Shown: positions 55,889 through 64,000 of the stretch, piece after piece
How positions within the stretch are numbered: position 1 is the first letter of the stretch
Layout of the letters: each line of letters opens with the position of its first letter
Assembly (NCBI RefSeq): GCF_039555535.1
Contig: NZ_CP154630.1
Span: 62,001-126,000, forward strand
From: Stenotrophomonas maltophilia
GTDB taxonomy: Bacteria > Pseudomonadota > Gammaproteobacteria > Xanthomonadales > Xanthomonadaceae
Direction: 5' to 3'
Length of the DNA: 64,000 nt
Position numbers and translations under genes: made by a program
The notes under the pieces: model-generated
What the model saw: the letters and a program-made list of their open reading frames with translations, nothing else
The model's database searches: none
What the model was told of the DNA's origin: nothing

Positions 55889-55912
55889 GTAGAGCCGAGC
55901 CGATGCTCGGCT
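55889..55912 (+). repeat. GTAG palindrome, GAGCCGAGC subtype
   Basis: GTAG followed by AGCCGAGC and GCTCGGCT with a CGAT-type loop. It lies between the PEBP and FMN-reductase stops, 7 bases before the latter. Confidence 0.8.
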
Positions 55913-55919
55913 GCTTCTG

Positions 55920-56453
55920 CTACACGATTGACCGGCAGTAATCGGCAAACCGCGCCAGGAACGTATCAGCGTCGGCGCGGTGCACCTTCGACTGCAGTAC
56001 GTCAATCACCTGCTCGGGCTCCAGGCCAAGCACCGGTACACGCAGGAACAGCGTTGTGCTGAACGCGGCACTGACCGTGGACAGCACCGCGCGCAGTTCC
56101 TGCAGCATGTCCTCGCCACGATGGGACGCGTGCACCAACGCAATGGGCCGACCGACGATCTGGTCGCCGGATACCAGCCAGTCAATCGCATTCTTGAGCC
56201 CGCCGGGAATGCCGCGCACGTATTCCGGGCTGCATACCAGCACGCCATCGCTGTGCGCGATGGCCGCCTTGAAGCAGGTCACGCTGCCAGGTTCGTCGGC
56301 GCCTTCCAGATCCGGGGAGAACACCGGCAGTTCGCCGATGCCAGTGTAGACCTCAATCTCCATTCCGGGCGGTGCGATGGCCTTCAGCGCCATCAGCAGA
56401 GCGGTGTTGGTCGACCGCCGGCGTACGCTTCCGGAGAGGGCAAGAATCTTCAT
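55920..56453 (-). CDS. NADPH-dependent FMN reductase
   Basis: 177 residues, flavodoxin-like. The FMN phosphate loop is SGSVRRRSTNTALL, the second FMN contact is CSPEYVRGIPGGLKNAIDW. It is a quinone or chromate reductase-type enzyme (ChrR/YieF group) that may limit redox cycling. ATG 56453 has GGAACG-like bases upstream but no strong ribosome site. Its TAG stop falls in a GTAG sequence at the end of the adjacent palindrome spacer. Confidence 0.88.
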   Translation of the reverse strand: MKILALSGSVRRRSTNTALLMALKAIAPPGMEIEVYTGIGELPVFSPDLEGADEPGSVTCFKAAIAHSDGVLVCSPEYVRGIPGGLKNAIDWLVSGDQIVGRPIALVHASHRGEDMLQELRAVLSTVSAAFSTTLFLRVPVLGLEPEQVIDVLQSKVHRADADTFLARFADYCRSIV

Positions 56454-56488
56454 CGCGGAACGTTAGCATGCAGGATCCGCGGGATTTC

Positions 56489-56512
56489 AGCCGGGCGCGG
56501 GCTCGGCTCTAC
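56489..56512 (-). repeat. GTAG palindrome supplying a stop codon
   Basis: On the minus strand, GTAGAGCCGAGCCCGCGCCCGGCT. The TAG of its GTAG head (56509-56511) is the stop codon of the META protein gene. This is the second clear case in the window, after the topoisomerase at 11202. Confidence 0.75.
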
Positions 56513-56976
56513 CTTCCATTCGTTGGCAGCGGTGCCGGTTCGAACACCGCGGTGTCGCCCTGCGCGTTGCGCAGTACCAGCGCGCCGCGGTCATCCAGCT
56601 CAAGCGTCGGTGCCGGGCTCCGGCTGCTCATCAGCGTTCCAGCACGTTCCTGCTGCACGACGATGTCACCACGCATGCATCCGGCCACTGTCTGGATGCC
56701 GTTCTCCAGGATCAGTGCGTTGCCCTGCATCCGGTACTGGCTGCTGACGTTGTTGCACAGGTTCAACTCGCTCAGGTAACCGTGCCCGAAGTGCAGCGTA
56801 TAGGGCGCGCGACCGCGGACGAACAACGCGCCGATGCGCCTGCCCTTTGCATCTGTGGCGCGGGTGAGCTGCCATGTGTGGGCTTCGAGCTGGGCGGTGG
56901 TGGGCGTGCTGGCAGCGGAGGCATCGACGCACACGGCCAGCAGTGCAGTGGCCAGGAGGACGGGGACGTGCTTCAT
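56509..56976 (-). CDS. META domain secreted protein (HslJ-like)
   Basis: 155 residues with a signal peptide ending DASA-A. The META domain reads LEAHTWQLTRATDAKGRRIGALFV, then SELNLCNNVSSQY and a second Cys in VAGCMRG. META/HslJ proteins are envelope proteins tied to motility or novobiocin resistance, with unknown mechanism. The final codon is followed by the TAG of a GTAG element. A second META-type lipoprotein gene lies upstream on the same strand, separated by a GTAG pair and a terminator, so they are separate transcripts. Confidence 0.8.
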   Translation of the reverse strand: MKHVPVLLATALLAVCVDASAASTPTTAQLEAHTWQLTRATDAKGRRIGALFVRGRAPYTLHFGHGYLSELNLCNNVSSQYRMQGNALILENGIQTVAGCMRGDIVVQQERAGTLMSSRSPAPTLELDDRGALVLRNAQGDTAVFEPAPLPTNGR

Positions 56977-56999
56977 GCCGATCTCCCAGATGCATGTGG

Positions 57000-57076
57000 G
57001 TAGTGCCGGCCGCTGGCCGGCAACGTCCGTGTGCTGCCGGCGCCAGGCGTGGCAGCCGGCCAGCGGCCGGCGCTAC
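57000..57076. repeat. Inverted pair of GTAG (SMAG-type) palindromes
   Basis: A plus unit GTAGTGCCGGCCGC at 57000-57022 and an opposing unit ending GGCCGGCGCTAC at 57076, about 30 bases apart. It has the same facing-pair arrangement as 18813-18865. Confidence 0.8.
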
Positions 57077-57094
57077 AACCTGCAACGCAATGAA

Positions 57095-57120
57095 GAAGGG
57101 CGGCCTTTCGGCCGCCCTTC
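57095..57120 (-). terminator. Terminator of the META-DUF4377 gene
   Basis: A perfect 11-bp stem GAAGGGCGGCC with GGCCGCCCTTC around TTTC, 8 bases past the minus-strand stop at 57128 and followed on that strand by TTCATT. On the plus strand it is followed by GTTTTATTT, so it may work in both directions. Confidence 0.8.
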
Positions 57121-57127
57121 CATCGTT

Positions 57128-57955
57128 TTATTTCTCCTCGATGGCCGACTCGACCACCATGTCCAGCACGTACGCCTGCGACGGCGCATCGGCCGGCGGG
57201 TTCTTCACCTCGTAGCGCTTCACGCGCACCACGTTGCGCACGCCGTCTTCGTGGGTGTAGCCCTCGATGTTGCCGTAGAAGTTCTCGAACTTGCCTGGCT
57301 CGCCCTGCTTCAGGCCCTTGTCGTCGAACTTCACTTCACGCACCTGCAGGCACTGGTAGTCCGGGATCAGCGGGTGCGAGCACTTTTCGGTCTTCGCAGC
57401 CACTTCCAGGAACACGGTTTCGCCGGCGCCGCCATAGCGGGTTTCAGCGGTCGGTTCCGGGTTGAAGACCAGCACGTCGCCCTTGGCAGTGGTCAGGGTC
57501 AGCTTGCCATCGGCATCCTGCGTGGCCTTCAGCTCGCCCTGCAGGCGGCTCGACACGGCCTCGTCCAGCGCCATCAGCGCCTTGTCGGTGCAGGCCATCA
57601 TGGTGGACGCCATCGCGCCCACGGTCAGCTTGCCGTCGGCCAGGGTGTAGCTGCCGCCCATGTGGTTGCAGGCGTTGCTGACCGACAGGCGGCCGTCGGC
57701 GAAGTCCAGGGTGACCGGCTTGTCTTCACGGGCGAACAGCGCGTCGATGCGCTTGCCGTCGGCACCGGTGGCCTGCTGCAGCAGCCAGTGCTGGCTCTGC
57801 AGGCGCTGCGCGTCCAGGTGCGCCAGCGTCTGCTGGTCTGCTGCCTTGGCCGCGGCCGGGGCCACGTCGTCGCCGCCGTTGCCGGCCGGGGCCGGGGTCT
57901 GGCTGCAGGCGGCCATCAGGGCCAGCGGGAGGAGCAGGGTGAGCTTGCGGTTCAT
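57128..57955 (-). CDS. META and DUF4377-like domain lipoprotein
   Basis: 275 residues. Lipobox LMAAC in the signal is followed by a Gly/Ala linker. The META domain (about 45-165) has DAQRLQSQHWLLQQATGADGKRI and LSVSNACNHMGGSYTL, then MMACTDKALMALD. The C-terminal domain (about 175-275) reads TVFLEVAAKTEKCSHPL, YQCLQVREV and NFYGNIEGYTHEDG, the DUF4377 pattern. AAGGAGA precedes ATG 57955. It is anchored in the envelope; no defined function. Confidence 0.85.
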   Translation of the reverse strand: MNRKLTLLLPLALMAACSQTPAPAGNGGDDVAPAAAKAADQQTLAHLDAQRLQSQHWLLQQATGADGKRIDALFAREDKPVTLDFADGRLSVSNACNHMGGSYTLADGKLTVGAMASTMMACTDKALMALDEAVSSRLQGELKATQDADGKLTLTTAKGDVLVFNPEPTAETRYGGAGETVFLEVAAKTEKCSHPLIPDYQCLQVREVKFDDKGLKQGEPGKFENFYGNIEGYTHEDGVRNVVRVKRYEVKNPPADAPSQAYVLDMVVESAIEEK

Positions 57956-58028
57956 GGTGATTCTCCTTGGGGAACCGTGGGGGAAACGGGGTGGGGCCGG
58001 CAACGGGGTTACCGTGCCCCGGCGCTGT

Positions 58029-58823
58029 TCAGCTGCCGGAAGGCAACCACAGCAGCAGCGCCGCGCCCAGCGCGATGCGGTAGATGGCGAAGGCGGTGAA
58101 CTTGTGCGACTTGATGTAGCCCATCAGCCACTTCACTACGACGAAGCCGGTGACGGCCGCGGCAAGGAAGGCCACGCCCACCTCGGTCCAGTTCTCGCTG
58201 CCCAGCTGCCCGGCCCTGGCCATCTCCAGGAAGGTGTAGGCGCTGGCGGCGAACATGGTGGGGATGCCGACCAGGAACACGAACTCGGCGGCGGCGGCAC
58301 GGCGGCTCAGGCCCAGCAGCATGGCCAGGAAGATCGCCGAGGCCGAGCGCGAGGTGCCCGGGAACACACCGGCCACCACCTGCGCCAGGCCCACGCCGAT
58401 CGCTACCGTCCAGGTCACCTGATCGCGGTCGGGCAGGCGCGCGGTGTAGGCCTCCACCAGCAGCATCCAGACGCCACCGATGATCAGTGCCCAGGCCACC
58501 GGGCTGACCGTTTCCGGCAGCGACCAGCCGGCCTTGCGCACGACCAGGCCGACCACCGCGGTGACCAGGAAGGCGGCCCCCAGCTTGAACACGTACTCGC
58601 GGTTCTCGCGCTGGTTGAAGCCGGTGGCCAGCTGCAGCAGGCGCTGGCGGAACACCAGCACCACGGCCACGATCGCGCCGGCCTGGATGACGATGTTGAA
58701 GAAGTCCGAGCGGGCCCCCAGCCAGTGCTGGGCGATGAGCAGATGGCCGGTGCTGGAGATCGGCAGGAATTCGGTCAAGCCTTCGAGGATGCCCAGCAGC
58801 AGGGCGGAGAGCAGGTCGGACAT
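58029..58823 (-). CDS. uppP: Undecaprenyl-diphosphatase
   Basis: 264 residues, BacA/UppP type, polytopic. It dephosphorylates undecaprenyl diphosphate to recycle the cell-wall lipid carrier; loss raises bacitracin sensitivity (family knowledge). The two active-site motifs are seen: EGLTEFLPISSTGHLL near the N-terminus and FPGTSRSASAIF in the second half. ATG 58823 was chosen by the family N-terminus MSDLLSALLLGILEG. It is divergent from glnA, and the NtrC-like sites of glnA lie only 60 bases from its start. Confidence 0.93.
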   Translation of the reverse strand: MSDLLSALLLGILEGLTEFLPISSTGHLLIAQHWLGARSDFFNIVIQAGAIVAVVLVFRQRLLQLATGFNQRENREYVFKLGAAFLVTAVVGLVVRKAGWSLPETVSPVAWALIIGGVWMLLVEAYTARLPDRDQVTWTVAIGVGLAQVVAGVFPGTSRSASAIFLAMLLGLSRRAAAAEFVFLVGIPTMFAASAYTFLEMARAGQLGSENWTEVGVAFLAAAVTGFVVVKWLMGYIKSHKFTAFAIYRIALGAALLLWLPSGS

Positions 58824-58882
58824 GGACGGTGCGTGCACGCGCGGCGGAAGGAAGAAGGTCGAGAGGATAGACGATCCCTGCT

Positions 58883-58897
58883 GCACCAAACGGGTGC
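58883..58897. promoter_or_regulatory. NtrC-like enhancer site 1
   Basis: GCACC-AAACG-GGTGC matches the known NtrC consensus GCACC-N5-GGTGC. Its centre is about 127 bases upstream of the predicted glnA transcription start. Confidence 0.75.
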
Positions 58898-58911
58898 GTC
58901 TGGTGACCGGC

Positions 58912-58926
58912 GCACCCGTTTGGTGC
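58912..58926. promoter_or_regulatory. NtrC-like enhancer site 2
   Basis: GCACC-CGTTT-GGTGC, the exact inverse complement of site 1. Centre-to-centre spacing is 29 bases, close to the paired NtrC sites upstream of enterobacterial glnA. The two sites with flanks form a 16-bp perfect inverted repeat around a 12-base loop. Confidence 0.75.
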
Positions 58927-58989
58927 GCCCCGCTCTGCACCCGCACGGGGCGGTCTTTTTGAAATCAATGACTTGCGGCATCTGAAAAG

Positions 58990-59006
58990 TTGGCACGGTC
59001 ATTGCT
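58990..59006 (+). promoter_or_regulatory. Sigma-54 promoter of glnA
   Basis: TTGGCACG-GTCA-TTGCT is a full match to the -24/-12 consensus, with GG at 58992 and GC at 59004, the required 12-base offset. Transcription should start about 59016, giving a roughly 30-base leader before glnA. Confidence 0.9.
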
Positions 59007-59046
59007 GTACCTCAGCAGGCATTCATCCCCATCCGAGGTCGTACCG

Positions 59047-60456
59047 ATGTCCGTGGAAAACGTTGAGAAGCTGATCAAGGACAACCAGATCGAGTTCGTC
59101 GATCTGCGCTTTGTCGACATGCGTGGTGTCGAGCAGCACGTGACCTTCCCGGTCAGCATCATCGAGCCGTCGCTGTTCGAAGAAGGCAAGATGTTCGACG
59201 GCAGCTCGATCGCCGGCTGGAAGGGCATCAACGAGTCGGACATGGTGCTGCTGCCGGATACCGCCAGCGCCTACGTCGACCCGTTCTACGCCGATCCGAC
59301 CATCGTGATCAGCTGCGACATCCTGGACCCGGCCACCATGCAGCCGTATGGCCGTTGCCCGCGCGGCATCGCCAAGCGCGCCGAGGCCTACCTGAAGTCC
59401 TCCGGCATCGCCGAAACCGCGTTCTTCGGCCCGGAACCGGAATTCTTCATCTTCGATTCGGTCCGTTTTGCCAATGAAATGGGCAACACCTTCTTCAAGG
59501 TCGATTCCGAAGAAGCCGCCTGGAACAGCGGCGCCAAGTACGACGGCGCCAACAGCGGCTACCGTCCGGGCGTGAAGGGCGGTTACTTCCCGGTTCCGCC
59601 GACCGACACCCTGCACGACCTGCGCGCCGAGATGTGCAAGACTCTGGAACAGGTCGGCATCGAAGTGGAAGTGCAGCACCACGAAGTGGCCACCGCCGGC
59701 CAGTGCGAGATCGGCACCAAGTTCAGCACCCTGGTGCAGAAGGCCGACGAACTGTTGCGCATGAAGTACGTCATCAAGAACGTCGCGCACCGCAATGGCA
59801 AGACCGTCACCTTCATGCCCAAGCCGATCGTCGGCGACAACGGCAGCGGCATGCACGTGCACCAGTCGCTGTCCAAGGGCGGCACCAACCTGTTCTCCGG
59901 TGACGGCTACGGCGGCCTGAGCCAGCTGGCGCTGTGGTACATCGGCGGCATCTTCAAGCACGCCAAGGCCATCAATGCCTTCGCCAACTCGGGCACCAAC
60001 AGCTACAAGCGCCTGGTGCCGGGCTTCGAAGCGCCGGTGATGCTGGCCTACTCGGCCCGCAACCGCTCGGCCTCGTGCCGCATTCCGTGGGTGTCCAACC
60101 CGAAGGCACGCCGCATCGAAATGCGCTTCCCGGACCCGATCCAGTCCGGCTACCTGACCTTCACCGCGCTGATGATGGCCGGCCTGGACGGCATCAAGAA
60201 CCAGATCGACCCGGGCGCACCGAGCGACAAGGACCTGTACGACCTGCCGCCGGAAGAAGAGAAGCTGATCCCGCAGGTCTGCTCCTCGCTGGACCAGGCG
60301 CTGGAAGCGCTGGACAAGGACCGCGAGTTCCTGAAGGCCGGTGGCGTGATGAGCGACGACTTCATCGACGGCTACATCGCGCTGAAGATGCAGGAAGTGA
60401 CCAAGTTCCGCGCGGCCACCCACCCGCTGGAATACCAGCTGTACTACGCCAGCTGA
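59047..60456 (+). CDS. glnA: Glutamine synthetase, type I
   Basis: 469 residues, the same length as the E. coli enzyme. It joins ammonium to glutamate using ATP; 12 subunits form the enzyme in the cytosol. It has [25 protein letters not shown], the ATP motif [17 protein letters not shown] (read in two parts), and the adenylylation Tyr in the DLYDLPPEE loop. It is regulated by nitrogen status through the sigma-54 promoter and two NtrC-like sites upstream, and post-translationally by adenylylation (family knowledge). ATG 59047 has GAGG upstream. glnK-amtB follow after a terminator-like hairpin. Confidence 0.97.
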   Translation: MSVENVEKLIKDNQIEFVDLRFVDMRGVEQHVTFPVSIIEPSLFEEGKMFDGSSIAGWKGINESDMVLLPDTASAYVDPFYADPTIVISCDILDPATMQPYGRCPRGIAKRAEAYLKSSGIAETAFFGPEPEFFIFDSVRFANEMGNTFFKVDSEEAAWNSGAKYDGANSGYRPGVKGGYFPVPPTDTLHDLRAEMCKTLEQVGIEVEVQHHEVATAGQCEIGTKFSTLVQKADELLRMKYVIKNVAHRNGKTVTFMPKPIVGDNGSGMHVHQSLSKGGTNLFSGDGYGGLSQLALWYIGGIFKHAKAINAFANSGTNSYKRLVPGFEAPVMLAYSARNRSASCRIPWVSNPKARRIEMRFPDPIQSGYLTFTALMMAGLDGIKNQIDPGAPSDKDLYDLPPEEEKLIPQVCSSLDQALEALDKDREFLKAGGVMSDDFIDGYIALKMQEVTKFRAATHPLEYQLYYAS

Positions 60457-60462
60457 CCGGAT

Positions 60463-60503
60463 GCGATGGCGGTGGGCTTCCCCCTCCCACCCGCCGCCAT
60501 CGC
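60463..60503 (+). terminator. Hairpin after glnA
   Basis: GCGATGGCGG pairs with CCGCCATCGC, with an inner TGGG/CCCA step. It is 7 bases after the glnA stop and followed by TTCCGTTTTCG, a weak T tract. Confidence 0.6.
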
Positions 60504-60567
60504 TTCCGTTTTCGCGGCTGGGGAGCCGCAAGGCGGGCGCAGGCCCGCCGTTGTAGAGCGGACGGTG

Positions 60568-60590
60568 GTAGAGCGGACTGTTAGTCCGCT
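60568..60590 (+). repeat. GTAG palindrome, GAGCGGACT subtype
   Basis: GTAG followed by AGCGGACT-GTT-AGTCCGCT, a perfect 8-bp stem. A partial copy of its head (GTAGAGCGGAC) is at 60553. Confidence 0.7.
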
Positions 60591-60592
60591 GA

Positions 60593-61144
<552 letters not shown>

Positions 61145-61165
61145 CCCCCTTCCGGAGACTCCCCC

Positions 61166-62596
61166 ATGAAGATGCGCTTTCTCACCGGGTGGCAAGCCCG
61201 GTTCCATGTCGTGTGGCTGTTGATGCTGCTCAGCGCGTTCGCCGTCGGTGCGTGGCCGGGCAGCGCCCATGCCCAGGCACAGGTGTCGCCGCTGCCGAGC
61301 GAAACCGTTGCGGTCGAACCGCTGCAGGACCCTGCAGCTGCAGCCGCTGCGCCGGCCGTGGCCGAAGCGGCCGCTGCCTATGATCGTGGCGACGTGGCCT
61401 GGATGCTCACCTCAACCCTGCTGGTACTGATGATGGTGGTGCCGGGCCTGGCCCTGTTCTACGGCGGCCTGGTGCGTTCGAAGAACGTGCTTTCGGTGCT
61501 CAGCCAGATCCTGGTGGTGTTCTCGCTGGTGCTGCTGCTATGGGTGGCCTATGGCTACAGCGCGGTGTTCAGCGCCGGCAATCCGTTCTTCGGCTCGTTC
61601 ACCGAATTCGCCTTCCTCAAGGGCTTCACCCCCGAGTCGGTGGGCAACACGCCGATCAAGGGACTGCCGGACTATCTGTTCGTCGCCTTCCAGTCGACCT
61701 TCGCCGGCATCACCACCGCGCTGATCGTCGGTGCCTTCGCCGAGCGCATCAAGTTCCGCGCGGTGCTGCTGTTCTCGGCGCTGTGGTTCACCCTCAGCTA
61801 CATCCCGATGGCCCACATCGTCTGGGGTGGCGGCTACCTGGGTGAACTGGGCGCGATCGATTTCGCGGGCGGCACCGTGGTGCACATCAACGCCGGTGTG
61901 GCCGGTCTGGTCGCTGCCTGGTTCGTCGGCAAGCGTCTGGGCTATGGGCAGACCGCGCTGAAGCCGCACAACGTGCCGTTCACCTACATCGGCGCGATGC
62001 TGCTGTGGGTGGGCTGGTTCGGCTTCAACGCAGGCTCGGCGGCAGCGGCCGATACCGTGGCCTCGCTGGCCTTCCTCAATACCGTACTGGCCACGGCAGC
62101 GGCCGTGCTCGGCTGGACGCTGGTGGAAGCGATCAGCAAGGGCAAGCCGTCGGCACTGGGTGCCGCCTCGGGCGCGGTGGCCGGCCTGGTCGGCATCACC
62201 CCGGCCTGCGGCACCGTCGGCCCGCTTGGCGCGATCATCATCGGCTTTGTCGCCGGCGTGGTCTGCGTCTGGGGGGTGACCGGTCTCAAGCGCCTGCTGA
62301 AAGTGGACGACACCGCCGACGTGTTCGGTGTGCACGGTGTCGGCGGCATCGTCGGCGCGATTCTCACCGGTGTGTTCAGTGCACAGTCGCTGGGTGGCAC
62401 CAAGGCCGATCTGGATATCGGCCATCAGGTCTGGGTGCAAGTGGTCAGCGTGGGCCTGACCGTGGTGTGGTCGGCGGTGGTGACCACGCTGATCCTGCTG
62501 GTGGTGCGCAGCGTGGTCGGCCTGCGCGTGACCGAGGAAGCCGAGCGCACCGGTCTGGACGTCACCTCGCACGGCGAATCGGCCTACGAGGCCTGA
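61166..62596 (+). CDS. amtB: Ammonium transporter
   Basis: 476 residues. An N-terminal signal peptide (ends AHA-Q) and about 60 residues of Ala/Pro linker precede the Amt core of 11 helices. The core has FYGGLVRSKNVLSVLSQ, the first pore His in GTVVHINAGVAGL and the second in FGVHGVGGIVG. It imports ammonium and is blocked by GlnK under nitrogen excess (family knowledge). It lies 21 bases after glnK with GGAG before ATG 61166, and forms an operon with it. Confidence 0.95.
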   Translation: MKMRFLTGWQARFHVVWLLMLLSAFAVGAWPGSAHAQAQVSPLPSETVAVEPLQDPAAAAAAPAVAEAAAAYDRGDVAWMLTSTLLVLMMVVPGLALFYGGLVRSKNVLSVLSQILVVFSLVLLLWVAYGYSAVFSAGNPFFGSFTEFAFLKGFTPESVGNTPIKGLPDYLFVAFQSTFAGITTALIVGAFAERIKFRAVLLFSALWFTLSYIPMAHIVWGGGYLGELGAIDFAGGTVVHINAGVAGLVAAWFVGKRLGYGQTALKPHNVPFTYIGAMLLWVGWFGFNAGSAAAADTVASLAFLNTVLATAAAVLGWTLVEAISKGKPSALGAASGAVAGLVGITPACGTVGPLGAIIIGFVAGVVCVWGVTGLKRLLKVDDTADVFGVHGVGGIVGAILTGVFSAQSLGGTKADLDIGHQVWVQVVSVGLTVVWSAVVTTLILLVVRSVVGLRVTEEAERTGLDVTSHGESAYEA

Positions 62597-62620
62597 CCGG
62601 TTTCACGGTTTCAAGGGCGT

Positions 62621-62652
62621 CCCGCCACTGCTGCGCTGCACGCAGTGGCGGG
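62621..62652 (+). terminator. Hairpin after amtB
   Basis: A perfect 11-bp stem CCCGCCACTGC and GCAGTGGCGGG, 24 bases past the amtB stop, followed by CGTCAGGTACAGGTTTTCC. It is a probable transcript end for glnK-amtB. Confidence 0.65.
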
Positions 62653-62793
62653 CGTCAGGTACAGGTTTTCCTTGTGCCACCGGCATCAGTCGACGCAATG
62701 ACGGAGCTCTGCTGGTTCCAGTGTAGATCCAGGGCTCTGCCCGCTGGCGGAATACCCTCCGTCGGACATCACACTTTGCCTTGAAGGCTTGCG

Positions 62794-62817
62794 CCAGCGT
62801 GGTTCGCTGGTGCTTTT
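62794..62817 (+). terminator. Intrinsic terminator-like hairpin in tpsB leader
   Basis: CCAGCG-TGGTT-CGCTGG is followed by TGCTTTTT, a classic rho-independent form, 84 bases upstream of the tpsB start and about 200 bases after amtB. It could end an unannotated small RNA or act as an attenuator. Confidence 0.6.
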
Positions 62818-62900
62818 TCCTGCCACACGATTCCCTTACAGTGCTGCCTCTTCCAGCCGCATCTTCGTCGGTCTGGCAGTCATCAGCAGGGAAAAGCATC

Positions 62901-64000
62901 GTGGAACAGGGACGTAAAGTACGCAGCCGGGTGTTGCAGTGGCGGTTGTCCGTGGGCGTGGCATTGGCCATCACTGGCCTCCAGGCGCCGGCATGGGCAC
63001 AGACGGTGTCACCGGAGCAGGAACTGCTCCGGCAGCAGGAGCGCGAGCGCGTGCTGCGTGAACAGCAGGAATCCACACCGGATGTGCGCCTGCAGCCAGC
63101 CACCGAAGACCTCGGCCGCCTGCCGGTTGATGAGTCGCCCTGTTTCACCATCACCACCATCGCGCTGCAGGGCGAGCTTGCCGACCGCTTCCGCTGGGCG
63201 CTGGCGGCAGCCGATCCCCGCAGCAATCCCGCCACCGGGCGCTGCCTGGGTACGGCGGGCGTGGACATCGTGATGAAGCGCGTGCAGAACGCGATCATCG
63301 AGCGCGGCTACGTCACCACCCGCATCCTTGCCGCACCACAGGACCTGAAGACCGGCGTGCTGATGCTCACGGTCGTGCCAGGGCGGGTCAACGCCATCCG
63401 CTTCGCGGACGGAGAAGGCCGTACCCCCACCCTCTGGAATGCGATGCCGGTGACGCGTGGCGAGGTGCTGAACCTGCGTGACATCGAGCAGGCGCTGGAG
63501 AACCTGCAGCGCGTGCCGACCGCCTCGGTGGACATACAGATCGCGCCACCGGCCGATGGCGCGGCCGCCAAACCCGGCGAAAGCGACCTGGTGATCAGCT
63601 GGAAGCAGGCGCGTCCGGTACGCGTCAACCTGACCCTGGACGATGCCGGCAGCCAGAGCACGGGCAAGATGCAGGCCGGTGCCACGGTGTCGGTGGACAA
63701 CCCTGCGGGCCTGAGCGATCTGTTCTACGTCAACGTGGGCAGATCGCTGTTCAACGGCAGCGAACGTGGCACCGACAGTTGGGCGGCGCACTACAGCGTA
63801 CCGCTGGGCGGTTGGCTGCTGGGTGCCAACGCCAGCAAGTACGACTATGAGCAGACCGTTGCCGGTGCGTTCGAGAACTACGTCTACAGCGGCTCCAGCC
63901 GCAATGCGGAACTGCGGCTGACCCGCATGCTGTTCCGCAACGCGCATGCCAAGACCAGCATGTACGCGCGTGGCTGGTACCGCGAATCGGACAACTTCAT
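62901..64000 (+). CDS. TpsB-family two-partner secretion outer-membrane transporter (partial)
   Basis: The first 366 codons of an open frame that runs off the window. It starts at GTG 62901 with AGGGAA seven bases upstream. A signal peptide ending APAWA-Q is followed by a Gln/Glu/Arg-rich helix (SPEQELLRQQERERVLREQ) typical of FhaC/ShlB/HecB. POTRA-like segments come next (CFTITTIALQGEL, IIERGYVTTRILAAPQDL, GVLMLTVVPGRVN, LNLRDIEQALENLQRVP) and then the first barrel strands. TpsB proteins export a large partner (hemolysin, adhesin or CDI toxin), expected downstream beyond the window. Confidence 0.88.
   Translation, partial: MEQGRKVRSRVLQWRLSVGVALAITGLQAPAWAQTVSPEQELLRQQERERVLREQQESTPDVRLQPATEDLGRLPVDESPCFTITTIALQGELADRFRWALAAADPRSNPATGRCLGTAGVDIVMKRVQNAIIERGYVTTRILAAPQDLKTGVLMLTVVPGRVNAIRFADGEGRTPTLWNAMPVTRGEVLNLRDIEQALENLQRVPTASVDIQIAPPADGAAAKPGESDLVISWKQARPVRVNLTLDDAGSQSTGKMQAGATVSVDNPAGLSDLFYVNVGRSLFNGSERGTDSWAAHYSVPLGGWLLGANASKYDYEQTVAGAFENYVYSGSSRNAELRLTRMLFRNAHAKTSMYARGWYRESDNF

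Larger units (their letters stand above)
62597..62900. other. amtB-tpsB spacer
   Basis: 304 bases without a gene. It contains a strong hairpin after amtB, a second terminator-like hairpin 84 bases before the next start, and a weak GTAGATCC palindrome at 62722. The second hairpin could end a short transcript starting within the spacer. Confidence 0.6.

Overview
The window is a high-GC proteobacterial chromosome segment, almost certainly from Stenotrophomonas (S. maltophilia complex, Xanthomonadaceae). The evidence is the many GTAG-headed palindromes in the spacers (the SMAG type of repetitive extragenic palindrome), a predicted Xanthomonadales type IV secretion effector with a XVIPCD-like tail, and gene content typical of that family. 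About 50 protein genes are called. I see no rRNA or tRNA gene, CRISPR array, insertion sequence or prophage.

Layout. 1-9.6 kb: a double-domain methylglyoxal synthase, a hybrid sensor kinase with a periplasmic solute-binding-type sensor, and glutamate synthase gltBD. 9.6-15.2 kb: two I78-type inhibitor lipoproteins, topoisomerase IB, an SDR oxidoreductase with a lysine-rich tail, and a predicted antibacterial effector (L,D-transpeptidase-like motif plus XVIPCD) followed 3 bases later by a predicted immunity lipoprotein. 15.2-19.2 kb: a serine beta-lactamase-like hydrolase divergent from a blaI-type repressor and M56 metallopeptidase pair, with two operator-like dyads between them, then a third I78 lipoprotein. 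19.2-25 kb: an overlapping mrfA/mrfB-like helicase-exonuclease pair and an IgaA-family membrane protein.

26.4-38.8 kb is one compact minus-strand array of nine genes: two Tat-signal TldD paralogues, a TldE/PmbA-like subunit, a DUF4159 protein, a MoxR ATPase, a DUF58 protein and three membrane proteins (BatA-like, DUF4175-like and amidotransferase-like). It looks like a dedicated envelope proteolysis and chaperone system and is one of the two most interesting loci here; the other is the effector-immunity pair.

39-58 kb: a DUF938 methyltransferase, a giant indolepyruvate ferredoxin oxidoreductase, a TPR lipid/secretory protein, a Ycf46-like AAA ATPase, an orphan ParA, sixA, and a co-directional envelope-lipid run (YceI, phospholipase D/cardiolipin-synthase-like lipoprotein, thioesterase, acyltransferase, YheT hydrolase, TPR-sulfotransferase-like protein, PEBP). 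These are followed by an FMN reductase, two META-domain proteins and uppP. 58.8-62.6 kb is a nitrogen-assimilation block: glnA behind a textbook sigma-54 promoter with two NtrC-like sites, then glnK-amtB. With gltBD this gives the complete GS-GOGAT ammonium assimilation route plus its sensor. The window ends inside a TpsB-family two-partner secretion transporter.

The longer spacers (start of the window, 38.9-39.5 kb, 44.7-45.3 kb) hold copies of a roughly 180-300 bp dispersed repeat in both orientations, often next to GTAG palindromes. All functional calls are from reading motifs and known family architecture; no database search was possible.
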